Below, in pieces: positions 31,801 to 44,300 of a stretch of DNA of 64,000 nt. Location: NCBI GenBank assembly GCA_964058805.1, contig CAXKVV010002144.1:744001-808000 (forward strand), read 5' to 3'. Origin of the DNA: Schoenoplectus triqueter (lineage: Eukaryota > Streptophyta > Magnoliopsida > Poales > Cyperaceae). Below the pieces are notes generated by a model that was not told the origin of the DNA, did not search any database, and saw only the letters and a list, made by a program, of their open reading frames with translations. Each line of letters begins with the position of its first letter. The first letter of the stretch is position 1. The position numbers were made by a program, and so were the translations under genes.

Positions 31801-34800
31801 TTGCGCTCCGCGACTCGTTTTCGGCGGTACCGATGGCGTCGGGACCCGTTTTCATGTTTTGCGCTCTCGGACCCGTTTTCATGTTTTGCGCTCTCGGACT
31901 CGTTTTCGGTGGTACCGATGGCGTCGGGTCCCGTTTTCATGTTTTGCGCGCCCGAACTCGGTTTCGGCGGTACCGTGGGCGTCGGGTCCCGTTTTCATGT
32001 TTTCGCACCCGGACTCGTTATCGGCGGTACCGAGGGCGTCCGACCCGTTTTCATGTTTTGCGCTCCCCGACTCGTTTTCGGTGGTACCGATGGCGTCGGG
32101 ACCCGTTTTCATGTTTTGCGCGCCCGAACTCGGTTTCGGCGGTACCGATGGCGTCGGGACCCGTTTTCATGTTTTGCGCGCCCGAACTCGGTTTCGGCGG
32201 TACCGATGGCGTCGGGTCCCGTTTTCATGTTTTGCGCCCCCGGACTCGTTTTCGGCGGTACCGAGGGCGTCGGGTCCCGTGTTCATGTTTTGCGCTCCCC
32301 GACTCATTTTCGGCGGTACCGATGGCGTCGGGATCCGTTTTCATGTTTTGCGCTCTCGGACTCGTTTTCGGCGGTACCGATGGCGTCGGGTCCCGTTTTC
32401 ATGTTTTGCGCGCCCGAACTCGGTTTCGGCGGTACCGAGGGCGTCGGGTCCCGTTATCATGTTTTGCGCTCCCGGTCCCGGTTTCGGCGGTACCGAGGGC
32501 TTCGGGTCCCGTTTTCATGTTTTGCGCTCCCCGAGTCATTTTCGGTGGTACCGATGGTGTCGAGACCCGTTTTCATGTTTTGCGCTCTCGGACTCGTTTT
32601 CGGCGGCGCCGAGGGCGTCGGGTCCCGTTTTCATGTTTTGCGCTCTCATACTCGGTTTCGGCTGTACCGACGGCGTCGGATCCCATTTTCATGTTTTGCG
32701 GGCCCGAACTCGGTTTCGGCGGTACCGAGGGCGTCGGGTGCCGTTTTCATGTTTTGCGCTCCAGGACTCGATTCGGCGGTACCGAGGGCGTCGGGTCCCG
32801 TTTTCATGTTTTGCGCTACCCGACTCGTTTTCGGCGGTACCGATGGCGTCGGGACCCGTTTTCATGTTTTGCGCTCCCCGACTAATTTTCGGTGGTACCG
32901 ATGGCGTCGAGACCCGTTTTCATGTTTTGCGCTCGCGGACTCGTTTTCGGCGGCGCCGAGGGCGTCGGGTCCCATTTTCATGTCTTGCGCTCTCAGACTC
33001 GGTTTCGGCAGTACCGACGGCGTCGGGACCCGTTTTCATGTTTTGCGGGTCCGAACTCGGTTTCGGCGGTACCGAGGGCTTCGGGTCCCGTTTTCATGTT
33101 TTGCGCTCCTGGACTCGTTTTCGGCGGTACCGTGGGCGTCGGGTCCCGTTTTCATGTTTTGTGCTCCCCGACTCATTTTCGGCGGTACCGATGGCGTCGC
33201 GACCCGTTTTTAAGTTTTGCGCTCCCGGACTCGTTTTCGGCGGTATAGAGGGCGACGGGTCCCAATTTCATGTTTTGCGCGCCCGGATTCGTTTTCGGCG
33301 GTACCGAGGGCGTCCGGTCCCGTTTTCTTAATTTGGGCGTTCGAACTCGTTTTCGACGGTACCGAGGGAGTCGTGTCCCGTTTTCATGTTTTACGCGCCC
33401 GGACCCGGTTTTGGCGGTACCGAGGGCGTCGGGTCCCGTTTTCATGTTTTGCCCTCCCCGACTCATTTTCGGCGGTACCGAGGGCGTCGGGTCCCGTGTT
33501 CATATTTTGCGCTCCGCGACTCGTTTTCGGCGGTACCGATGGCGTCGGGACCCGTTTTCATGTTTTGCGCTCTCGGACCCGTTTTCATGTTTTGCGCTCT
33601 CGGACTCGTTTTCGGCGGTACCGATGGCGTCGGGTTCCGTTTTCATGTTTTGCGCGCCCGAACTCGGTTTCGGCGGTACCGAGGGCGTCGGGTCCCGTTT
33701 TCATGTTTTGCGCTCCCCGACTCATTTTCGACGTTACCGATGGCGTCGAGACCCGTTTTCATGTTTTGCGCTCCCCGACTCGGTTTCGGCGGTCCCGAGG
33801 GCGTCGAGTCCCGTTTTCATGTTTTGCGCTCCAGGACTCGTTTTCGGCGGTACCGAGGGTGTCGGGTCCCGTTTTCATGTTTTGCGCACCCGGACTCGTT
33901 TTCGGCGGTACCGAGGGCGTCGGACCCGTTTTCATGTTTTGCGCTCCCCGACTCGTTTTCGGCGGTACCGAGGGCGTCGGGACCCGTTTTCATGTTTTGC
34001 GCTCTCGGACTCGATTTCGGCCGTACCGAGGGCGTCGGGTCCCGTTTTCATGCTTTGCGCGCCGGAACTCGGTTTCGGCTGTACCGAGGGCTTCGGGTCC
34101 CGTTTTCATGTTTTGCGCCCCCGGACTCGTTTTCGGCGGTACCGCGGGCGTCGGGACCCGTTTTCTTATTTTGCGCGCTAGAACTCGATTTCGGCAGTAC
34201 CAAGGGCGTCGGGTCCCGTTTTCATATTTTGCGCGCCCGAACTCGGTTTCGACGGTACCGAGGGCGTCGGGTCCCGTGTTCATGTTTTGCGCTCCGCGAC
34301 TCGTTTTCGGCGGTACTGATGGCGTCGGGACCCGTTTTTATGTTTTGCGCTCGCGGACTCGTTTTCGGCGGTACCGATGGCGTCGGGTCCCGTTTTCATG
34401 TTTTGCGCGCCCGAACTCGGTTTCGGCGGTACCGAGGGCGTCGGGTCCCGTTTTCATGTTTTGCGCTCCCGGACTCGTTTTCGGCGGTACCGATGGTGTC
34501 GGGACCCGTTTTCATGTTTTGCGCTCCCAGACTCGTTTTCGGCACCGCCGAGGGCGTCGGGTCCCGTTTTCATGTTTTGCACCCCCGGACTCGTTTTCGG
34601 CGGTACCGAGGGCGTCGGGTCCAGTGTTCATGTTTTGCGCTCCCCGATTCATTTTCGACGGTACCGAAGGCGTCGAGACCCGTTTTCATGTTCTGCGCTC
34701 GCGGACTCGGTTTCGGCGGTCCCGAGGGCGTCGACTCCCGTTTTCATGTTTTGCGCTCCCGGACTCATTTTCGGCGGTACCGAGGGAGTCGGTTCCCGTT

Positions 34801-35166
34801 TTCATGTTTTGCGCACCCTGACTCGTTTTCGGCGGTACCGAGGGCGTCGGGTCCCGTTTTCATGTTTTGTGCTCCCCGACTCATTTTCGGCGGTACCGAT
34901 GGCGTCGGGACCCGTTTTCATGTTTTGCCCTCTCGGACTCGTTTTCGGCACCGCCGAGGGCGTCGGGTCCCGTTTTCATGTTTTGCGCGCCCGGACTCGT
35001 TTTCGGCGGTACCGAGGGCGTCGGTCCCATTTTCATGTTTTGCGCTCTCGGACTCGTTTTCGGCGGTACTGATGGCGTCGAGTCCCGTTTTCATGTTTTG
35101 CGCGCCCGAACTCGGTTTTGGCGGTACCGAGGGCTTCGGGTCCAGTTTTCATGTTTTGCGCACTGA
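28866..35166 (+). repeat. 58-bp satellite array, block 4
   Basis: About 108 monomers of the same satellite in the same orientation. It differs from the left blocks by recurrent marker monomers: CTTAATTTGGGCG in place of CATGTTTTGCGCG (for example near 29867, 31654 and 33327), preceded by a GGGTCCCAATTTCATG monomer and followed by a TTTTCACGTTTTGCGC monomer. It also holds shortened monomers. No gene is present. Confidence 0.97.
29630..33203 (+). repeat. Tandem duplication with a 1787-bp period
   Basis: Two adjacent copies, about 29630-31416 and 31417-33203, aligned at a constant offset of 1787 bp with very few differences. Shared landmarks are a shortened monomer (GGACCCGTTTTCATG following CTCTC), a TTTTCGCACCCGG monomer lacking part of TTTTGCGC, and GACTCGATTCGGCGG lacking two bases. 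1787 is not a multiple of 58 because of these short monomers. Edges are approximate. Confidence 0.85.
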
Positions 35167-36035
35167 TGTTGGTGTTGTATCAAATACTATTTATACTTTC
35201 CTAATCCCAGTTTTACGTCGCACCAAACGACGGTCAATTGTAGATCAGGGTCGAACCACAGAGACGGGACTTACTTCTAAACCGACTTTAATTTGGTCTC
35301 GAAAACTATTTTTGGTATTTTTGTATAAAATGGGGGGTTGTAAGCAATTATTTTGATTAAGGAATCCTAAGTAATTAAAAGATAATTAAAAATAGAGAGT
35401 AAACAAGTACAAATAAAATTTTGGTTTTAAACTTAACTATAAAAGGTATTCCTAGGGAGTTCGAGATCAATTGTTGCTCTGGATCAATGGTCAACTACCC
35501 GTTCATTACTATGAACGACCCGCCGACATAGGTATGCGACCCGTTCAGTGTCCTGAACGACTCGCAGAGGGCATGCTAGGTAAACAATACCGATGTTTGC
35601 AGGGCGTTCAGTGTCCTGAACTACCTGCAGTCATTGGTCTTGTCGCTGTTCAACAGCGCTGACAGATGGTCAACTACTCGTTCAGTGTCCTGAACGACCA
35701 GTTGACATCTGCGAGACAGCCGTCAAACCAATTAACATAGGCTTCTATCGTGTATTATGAATGTTCAATGAAACTAATGGTCAGATTGACTCCTCAAGTT
35801 TCGTGTGTTGGACTTTATAATGTTATTAGTTCATTAAAACATTTCTAGGATTATGACTAACCCTAAATCAACTTGTTTTATACCTAAGTTCCGTTAATAC
35901 CGTCGTATAATGCAATTTCCCCTCTCGGGTACTTATGGATCCGAAGATCAACTCAAGCAATGCATAAAATAAAGGTTGGTCAGTTGATATTAACAACCAC
36001 ACCAATTCATGCAAAGATATTTTTAACGTGCAACA
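35167..36035 (+). repeat. 869-bp non-satellite unit, copy 1
   Basis: AT-rich sequence between satellite monomers, with TGTTGGTGTTG at the left and GTGCAACA at the right. The TGTTG...CAACA ends and an internal plus-strand TATAAAAG (35438-35445) would suit a solo LTR, but I find no flanking 5-bp duplication (ACTGA versus AGTTT), so the origin is open. About nine bases of the satellite monomer are missing at the joint. An internal 63-codon frame lies over short inverted repeats and is not gene-like. Two further copies follow at 37885 and 40488. Confidence 0.85.
35500..35695. repeat. Cluster of short inverted repeats in the 869-bp unit
   Basis: GTTCAGTGTCCTGAAC, a perfect 6-bp-arm inverted repeat with a 4-base loop, occurs at 35543, 35606 and 35680. 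The related CGTTCATTACTATGAACG is at 35500, and CGCTGTTCAACAGCG lies near 35645. Each copy of the 869-bp unit carries the same set. The function is unknown. Confidence 0.8.
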
Positions 36036-37884
36036 AGTTTTCGGCGGTACCGAGGGCGTCGGTCCCGTTTTCATGTTTTGCGCTCCCGGACTCGTTTTCG
36101 GCGGTACCGAGGGCGTCGGGTCCCGTTTTCATGTTTTGCGCTCCCCGACTCATGTACGGCGGTACCGATGGCGTCGCGACCCGTTTTCATGTTTTGCGCG
36201 CCCGGACTCGTTTTCGGCAGTATAGAGGGCGACGGGTCCCAATTTCATGTTTTGCGCGCCCGGATTCGTTTTCGGCGGTACCGAGGGCGTCGGGTCCCGT
36301 TTTCTTAATTTGGGCGCTCGAACCCGTTTTCGGCGGTACCGAGGGCGTCGGCTCCCGTTTTCACGTTTTGCGCGCCCGGACTCGGTTTCGGCAGTACCGA
36401 CGGCGTCGGGACCCGTTATCATGTTTTGCGCGCCCGGACCCGGTTTCGGCGGTACCGATGGCGTCGGACCCGTTTTCATGTTTTGCGCTCCCCGACTCGT
36501 TTTCGGCGGTACCGAGGGCGTCGGGACCCGTTTTCATGTTTTGCGCTCTCGGACTCGATTTCGGCCGTACCGAGGGCGTCGGGTCCCGTTTTCATGCTTT
36601 GCGCGCCGGAACTCGGTTTCGGCTGTACCGAGGGCTTCAGGTCCCGTTTTCATGTTTTGCGCCCCCGGACTCGTTTTCGGCGGTACCGCGGGCGTCGGGA
36701 CCCGTTTTCTTATTTTGCGCGCTAGAACTCGATTTCGGCAGTACCAAGGGCGTCGGGTCCCGTTTTCATATTTTGCGCGCCCGAACTCGGTTTCGACGGT
36801 ACCGAGGGCGTCGGGTCCCGTGTTCATGTTTTGCGCTCCGCGACTCGTTTTCGGCGGTACTGATGGCGTCGGGACCCGTTTTTATGTTTTGCGCTCGCGG
36901 ACTCGTTTTCGGCGGTACCGATGGCGTCGGGTCCCGTTTTCATGTTTTGCGCGCCCGAACTCGGTTTCGGCGGTACCGAGGGCGTCGGGTCCCGTTTTCA
37001 TGTTTTGCGCTCCCGGACTCGTTTTCGGCGGTACCGATGGTGTCGGGACCCGTTTTCATGTTTTGCGCTCCCAGACTCGTTTTCGACACCGCCGAGGGCG
37101 TCGGGTCCCGTTTTCATGTTTTGCACCCCCGGACTCATTTTCGGCGGTACCGAGGGCGTCGGGTCCAGTGTTCATGTTTTGCGCTCCCCGATTCGTTTTC
37201 GACGGTACCGAGGGCGTCGGGTCCCGTTTTCCTGTTTTGCGCTCCCGGACTCGTTTTCGGCGGTACCGAGGACGTCGGGTCCCGTTTTCATGTCTTTCGC
37301 ACCCGGACTCGTTTTCGGCGGTACCGAGGGCGTCGAGTCCCGTTTTCATGTTTTGCGCGCCCGAACTCGGTTTTGGCGGTACCGAGGGCGTCGGTTCCCG
37401 TTTTCATGTTTTGCGCACCCTGACTCATTTTCGGCGGTACCGAGGGCGTCGGGACCCGTTTTCATGTTTTGCGCGCCCGGACTCGTTTTCGGCAGTATAG
37501 AGGGCGACGGGTCCCAATTTCATGTTTTGCGCGCCCGGATTCGTTTTCGGCGGTACCGAGGGCGTCGGGTCCCGTTTTCTTAATTTGGGCGCTCGAACCC
37601 GTTTTCGGCGGTACCGAGGGCGTCGGCTCCCGTTTTCACGTTTTGCGCGCCCGGACTCGGTTTCGGCAGTACCGAGGGCGTCGGGACCCGTTATCATGTT
37701 TTGCGCGCCCGGACCCGGTTTCGGCGGTACCGAGGGCGTCGGTCCCATTTTCATGTTTTGCGCTCTCGGACTCGTTTTCGGCGGTACTGATGGCGTCGAG
37801 TCCCGTTTTCATGTTTTGCGCGCCCGAACTCGGTTTTGGCGGTACCGAGGGCTTCGGGTCCAGTTTTCATGTTTTGCGCACTGA
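36036..37884 (+). repeat. 58-bp satellite array, block 5
   Basis: About 32 monomers between the first and second 869-bp units, carrying the right-hand marker monomers (CTTAATTTGGGCG near 36303 and 37580). 36036-36480 is repeated at 38754 and 41357 right after the other copies of the unit. No gene is present. Confidence 0.95.
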
Positions 37885-38753
37885 TGTTGGTGTTGTATCA
37901 AATACTATTTATACTTTCCTAATCCCAGTTTTACGTCGCACCAAACGACGGTCAATTGTAGATCAGGGTCGAACCACAGAGACGGGACTTACTTCTAAAC
38001 CGACTTTAATTTGGTCTCGAAAACTATTTTTGGTATTTTTGTATAAAATGGGGGGTTGTAAGCAATTATTTTGATAAAGGAATCCTAAGTAATTAAAAGA
38101 TAATTAAAAATAGAGAGTAAACAAGTACAAATAAAATTTTGGTTTTAAACTTAACTATAAAAGGTATTCCTAGGGAGTTCGAGATCAATTGTTGCTCTGG
38201 ATCAATGGTCAACTACCCGTTCATTACTATGAACGACCCGCCGACATAGGTATGCGACCCGTTCAGTGTCCTGAACGACTCGCAGAGGGCATGCTAGGTA
38301 AACAATACCGATGTTTGCAGGGCGTTCAGTGTCCTGAACTACCTGCAGTCATTGGTCTTGTCGCTGTTCAACAGCGCTGACAGATGGTCAACTACTCGTT
38401 CAGTGTCCTGAACGACCAGTTGACATCTGCGAGACAGCCGTCAAACCAATTAACATAGGCTTCTATCGTGTATTATGAACGTTCAATGAAACTAATGGTC
38501 AGATTGACTCCTCAAGTTTCGTGTGTTGGACTTTATAATGTTATTAGTTCATTAAAACATTTCTAGGATTATGACTAACCCTAAATCAACTTGTTTTATA
38601 CCTAAGTTCCGTTAATACCGTCGTATAATGCAATTTCCCCTCTCGGGTACTTATGGATTCGAAGATCAACTCAAGCAATGCATAAAATAAAGGTTGGTCA
38701 GTTGATATTAACAACCACACCAATTCATGCAAAGATATTATTAACGTGCAACA
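37885..38753 (+). repeat. 869-bp non-satellite unit, copy 2
   Basis: Same length and almost the same sequence as copy 1. Visible differences include GATAAAGG for GATTAAGG, AACGTTCAATG for AATGTTCAATG and GGATTCG for GGATCCG. The flanking satellite monomers on both sides match those of copies 1 and 3, so the copies arose by duplication of a larger segment, not by separate insertion. Confidence 0.88.
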
Positions 38754-40487
38754 AGTTTTCGGCGGTACCGAGGGCGTCGGGTCCCGTTTTCATGTTTTGC
38801 GCTCCCGGACTCGTTTTCGGCGGTACCGAGGGCGTCGGGTCCCGTTTTCATGTTTTGCGCTCCCCGACTCATGTACGGCGGTACCGATGGCGTCGCGACC
38901 CGTTTTCATGTTTTGCGCGCCCGGACTCGTTTTCGGCAGTATAGAGGGCGACAGGTCCCAATTTCATGTTTTGCGCGCCCGGATTCGTTTTCGGCGGTAC
39001 CGAGGGCGTCGGGTCCCGTTTTCTTAATTTGGGCGCTCGAACCCGTTTTCGGCGGTACCGAGGGCGTCGGCTCCCGTTTTCACGTTTTGCGCGCCCGGAC
39101 TCGGTTTCGGCAGTACCGAGGGCGTCGGGACCCGTTATCATGTTTTGCGCGCCCGGACCCGGTTTCGACGGTACCGATGGCGTCGGACCCGTTTTCATGT
39201 TTTGCGCTCCCCGACTCGTTTTCGGCGGTACCGAGGGCGTCGGGACCCGTTTTCATGTTTTGCGCTCTCGGACTCGATTTCGGCCGTACCGAGGGCGTCG
39301 GGTCCCGTTTTCATGCTTTGCGCGCCGGAACTCGGTTTCGGCTGTACCGAGGGCTTCGGGTCCCGTTTTCATGTTTTGCGCCCCCGGACTCGTTTTCGGC
39401 GGTACCGCGGGCGTCGGGACCCGTTTTCTTATTTTGCGCGCTAGAACTCGATTTCGGCAGTACCAAGGGCGTCGGGTCCCGTTTTCATATTTTGCGCGCC
39501 CGAACTCGGTTTCGACGGTACCGAGGGCGTCGGGTCCCGTGTTCATGTTTTGCGCTCCGCGACTCGTTTTCGGCGGTACTGATGGCGTCGGGACCCGTTT
39601 TTATGTTTTGCGCTCGCGGACTCGTTTTCGGCGGTACCGATGGCGTCGGGTCCCGATTTCATGTTTTGCGCGCCCGAACTCGGTTTCGGCGGTACCGAGG
39701 GCGTCGGGTCCCGTTTTCATGTTTTGCGCTCCCGGACTCGTTTTCGGCGGTACCGATGGTGTCGGGACCCGTTTTCATGTTTTGCGCTCCCAGACTCGTT
39801 TTCGGCACCGCCGAGGGCGTCGGGTCCCGTTTTCATGTTTTGCACCCCCGGACTCGTTTTCGGCGGTACCTAGGGCGTCGGGTCCAGTGTTCATGTTTTG
39901 CGCTCCCCGATTCGTTTTCGACGGTACCGAGGGCGTCGGGTCCCGTTTTCCTGTTTTGCGCTCCCGGACTCGTTTTCGGCGGTACCGAGGACGTCGGGTC
40001 CCGTTTTCATGTCTTTCGCACCCGGACTCGTTTTCGGCGGTACCGAGGGCGTCGAGTCCCGTTTTCATGTTTTGCGCGCCCGAACTCGGTTTTGGCGGTA
40101 CCGAGGGCGTCGGTTCCCGTTTTCATGTTTTGCGCACCCTGACTCGTTTTCGGCGGTACCGAGGGCGTCGGGTCCCGTTTTCATGTTTTGTGCTCCCCGA
40201 CTCATTTTCGGCGGTACCGATGGCGTCGGGTCCCGTTTTCATGTTTTGCGCACCCGGACTCGTTTTCGGCACCGCCGAGGGCGTCGGGTCCCGTTTTCAT
40301 GTTTTGCGCGCCCGGACTCGTTTTCGGCGGTACCGAGGGCGTCGGTCCCATTTTCATGTTTTGCGCTCTCGGACTCGTTTTCGGCGGTACTGATGGCGTC
40401 GAGTCCCGTTTTCATGTTTTGCGCGCCCGAACTCGGTTTTGGCGGTACCGAGGGCTTCGGGTCCAGTTTTCATGTTTTGCGCACTGA
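38754..40487 (+). repeat. 58-bp satellite array, block 6
   Basis: About 30 monomers between the second and third 869-bp units, nearly identical to blocks 4 and 5 at offsets of 5263 and 2719 bp. No gene is present. Confidence 0.95.
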
Positions 40488-41356
40488 TGTTGGTGTTGTA
40501 TCAAATACTATTTATACTTTCCTAATCCCAGTTTTACGTCGCACCAAACGACGGTCAATTGTAGATCAGGGTCGAACCACAGAGACGGGACTTACTTCTA
40601 AACCGACTTTAATTTGGTCTCGAAAACTATTTTTGGTATTTTTGTATAAAATGGGGGGTTGTAAGCAATTATTTTGATAAAGGAATCCTAAGTAATTAAA
40701 AGATAATTAAAAATAGAGAGTAAACAAGTACAAATAAAATTTTGGTTTTAAACTTAACTATAAAAGGTATTCCTAGGGAGTTCGAGATCAATTGTTGCTC
40801 TGGATCAATGGTCAACTACCCGTTCATTACTATGAACGACCCGCCGACATAGGTATGCGACCCGTTCAGTGTCCTGAACGACTCGCAGAGGGCATGCTAG
40901 GTAAACAATACCGATGTTTGCAGGGCGTTCAGTGTCCTGAACTACCTGCAGTCATTGGTCTTGTCGCTGTTCAACAGCGCTGACAGATGGTCAACTACTC
41001 GTTCAGTGTCCTGAACGACCAGTTGACATCTGCGAGACAGCCGTCAAACCAATTAACATAGGCTTCTATCGTGTATTATGAACGTTCAATGAAACTAATG
41101 GTCAGATTGACTCCTCAAGTTTCGTGTGTTGGACTTTATAATGTTATTAGTTCATTAAAACATTTCTAGGATTATGACTAACCCTAAATCAACTTGTTTT
41201 ATACCTAAGTTCCGTTAATACCGTCGTATAATGCAATTTCCCCTCTCGGGTACTTATGGATCCGAAGATCAACTCAAGCAATGCATAAAATAAAGGTTGG
41301 TCAGTTGATATTAACAACCACACCAATTCATGCAAAGATATTATTAACGTGCAACA
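40488..41356 (+). repeat. 869-bp non-satellite unit, copy 3
   Basis: Third copy, 869 bp, sharing GATAAAGG, AACGTTCAATG and GATATTATTAACG with copy 2 but GGATCCG with copy 1. The shared differences suggest copies 2 and 3 separated after copy 1. Confidence 0.88.
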
Positions 41357-44300
41357 AGTTTTCGGCGGTACCGAGGGCGTCGGGTCCCGTTTTCATGTTT
41401 TGCGCTCCCGGACTCGTTTTCGGCGGTACCGAGGGCGTCGGGTCCCGTTTTCATGTTTTGCGCTCCCCGACTCATGTACGGCGGTACCGATGGCGTCGCG
41501 ACCCGTTTTCATGTTTTGCGCGCCCGGACTCGTTTTCGGCAGTATAGAGGGCGACGGGTCCCAATTTCATGTTTTGCGCGCCCGGATTCGTTTTCGGCGG
41601 TACCGAGGGCGTCGGGTCCCGTTTTCTTAATTTGGGCGCTCGAACCCGTTTTCGGCGGTACCGAGGGCGTCGGCTCCCGTTTTCACGTTTTGCGCGCCCG
41701 GACTCGGTTTCGGCAGTACCGAGGGCGTCGGGACCCGTTATCATGTTTTGCGCGCCCGGACCCGGTTTCGGCGGTACCGAGGGCGTCGGGTCCCGTTTTC
41801 ATGTTTTGCGCTCCCCGACTCATTTTCGACGGTACCGATGGCGTCGAGACCCGTTTTCATGTTTTGCGCTCCCGGACTCGTTTTCGGCGGTACCGAGGGC
41901 GTCGGGTCCCGTTTTCAAGTTTTGCGCGCCCGAACTTGGTTTCGGCGGTACCGAGGGCGTCGGGTCCCGTTTTCATGTTTTGCGCTTCCCGACTCATTTT
42001 CGACGGTACCGATGGCGTCGAGACCCGTTTTCATGTTTTGCGCGCCCGGACCCGGTTTCGGCGGTACCGAGGGTGTCGGGTCCCGTTTTCATGTTTTGCG
42101 CTCCCCGACTCATTTTCGACGGTACCGATGGCGTCGAGACCCGTTTTCATGTTTTGCGCCCCCGGACTCGTTTTCGGCGGTACCGAGGGCGTCGGGTCCC
42201 GTGTTCATGTTTTGCGCTCCCCGACTCGTTTTCGGCGGTACCGATGGCGTCGGGACCCGTTTTCATGTTTTGCGCTCTCGGACTCGATTTCGGCCGTACC
42301 GAGGGTGTCGGGTCCCGTTTTCATGTTTTGCGCGCCCGAACTAGGTTTCGGCGGTACCGAGGGCGTCGGTCCCGTTTTCATGTTTTGAGCTCCGCGACTC
42401 GTTTTCGGCGGTACCGATGGCATCGGGACCCGTTTTCATGTTTTGCGCTCGCGGACTCGTTTTCGGCGGTACCGATGGCGTCGGGTCTCGTTTTCATGTT
42501 TTGCGCGCCCGAACTCGGTTTCGGCGGTACCGAGGGCGTCGGGTCCCGTTTTCATGTTTTGCTCTCCCGGACTCGTTTTCGGCGGTACCGATGGCGTCGG
42601 GACCCGTTTTCATGTTTTGCGCTCTCGGACTAGATTTCGGCATTACCGAGGGCGTCGGGTCCCGTTTTCATGTTTTGCGCACCCGAACTCGGTTTCGGCG
42701 GTACCGAGGGCGTCGGGTCCCGTTTTCATGTTTTCCGCCCCCGGACTCGTTTTCGGCGGTACCGAGGGCGTCGGGTCCCATGTTCATGTTTTGCGCTCCC
42801 CGACTCGTTTTCGACGGTACCGATGACGTCGGGACCCGTTTTCATGTTTTGCGCTCCCGGACCCGATTTCGGCCGTACCGAGGGCGTCGGGTCCCGTTTT
42901 CATGTTTTGCGCGCCCGAACTCGGTTTCGGCGGTACCGAGGGCTTCGGGTCCCGTTTTCATGTTTTGCGCACCCGGACTCGTTTTCGGCGGTACCGAGGG
43001 CGTCGGGTCCCGTGTTCATGTTTTGCGTTCCGCGACTCGTTTTCGGCGGTACCGATGGCGTCGGGACCCGTTTTCATGTTTTGCGCTCTCGGACTCATTT
43101 TCGACAGTACCGAGGGCGTCGGGTCCCGTTTTCATGTTTTGCGCTCCGCGACTCGTTTGCGGCGGTACCTTTGGCGTCGGGACCCGTTTTCATGTTTTGC
43201 GCTCTCGGACTCGGTTTCGGCAGTACCGAGGGCGTCGGGTCCCGTTTTGATGTTTTGCACGCCCGAACTCGGTTTCGGCGGTACCGAGGGCATCGGGTCT
43301 CGTTTTCATGTTTTGCGCTCCCGGACTCGTTTTCGGCGGTACCGAGGGCGTCGAGTCCCGTTATCATGTTTTGCGCTCCCCGACTCATTTTCGACGGAAC
43401 CGATGGCGTCGAGACCCGTTATCATGTTTTGCGCTCCCCGACTCATTTTCGACGGAACCGATGGCGTCGAGACCCGTTTTCATGTTTTGCGCTCTCGGAC
43501 TCGTTTTCGGGGCGCCGAGGGCGTCGGGTCTCGTTTTCATGTTTTGCGGGCCAGGACTCGGTTTCGGCGGTCCCGAGGGCGTCGAGTACCGTTTTAATGT
43601 TTTGCGCTCCCGGACACGTTTTCGGCGGTACTGAGGAAGTCGGGTCTCGTTTTCATGTTTTGCACTCCCGGACTCGTTTTCGACGGTACCGAGAGCGTCG
43701 GGTCCCGTTTTCATGTTTTGCGCTCCCCGACTCGTTTGCGGCGGTACCGTTGGCGTCGGGACCCGTTTTCATGTTTTGCGCTCCCGGACTCGATTTCGAC
43801 GGTACCGAGTGCGTCGAGTTTCGTTTTCTTAATTTGGGCGCTCGAACTCGTTTTCGGCGGTTCCGAGGGCGTCGGGTCTCGTTTTCATGTTTTGCGCTCC
43901 CGGACTCGTTTTCGGCGGTACCGAGGGCGTCTGGTCCCGTTTTCATGTTTTCCGCTCCCCGACTCATTTTCGGCGGTACCGATGGCGTCGGGACCTGTTT
44001 TCATGTTTTGCGCTCCCGGACTAGTTTTCGGCACCGCCGAGGGCGTCGGGTCCCGTTTTCATTTTTTGCGCACACGGATTCATTTTCGGCGGTACCGAGG
44101 GCGTCGGTCACGTTTTCATGTTTTGCGCTCCCCGACTCGTTTTCGGCGGTACCGATGGCGTCGGGACCCGTTTTCATGGTTTGCGCTCTCGGACTCGATT
44201 TCGGCAGTACCGAGGGCGTCGGGTCCCGTTTTCATGTTTTGCGCGCCTGAACTCGATTTCGGCAGTACCGAGGGCGTCGGGTCCCGTTTTCATGTTTTGC

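Larger units (their letters stand above)
36036..41356 (+). repeat. Tandem ~2.6-2.7-kb compound repeat (satellite plus 869-bp unit)
   Basis: Two full units, 36036-38753 (2718 bp) and 38754-41356 (2603 bp), each a run of satellite ending with the 869-bp unit. A partial earlier unit ends at 36035 and a further start follows 41357. Landmark monomers at 33990, 36534 and 39253 and the three 869-bp copies keep the same order. The length difference is a deletion or insertion of two monomers. Confidence 0.88.

Noticed and set aside
35471..35662. 63-codon frame present in all three 869-bp units
   Set aside because: Its residues come from the inverted-repeat cluster, and conservation between copies is explained by recent duplication of the whole segment.
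35162..36040. 5-bp target-site duplication around the 869-bp unit
   Set aside because: The flanks ACTGA and AGTTT do not match, and shifting the borders gives no duplication, so a solo-LTR call is not made firmly.
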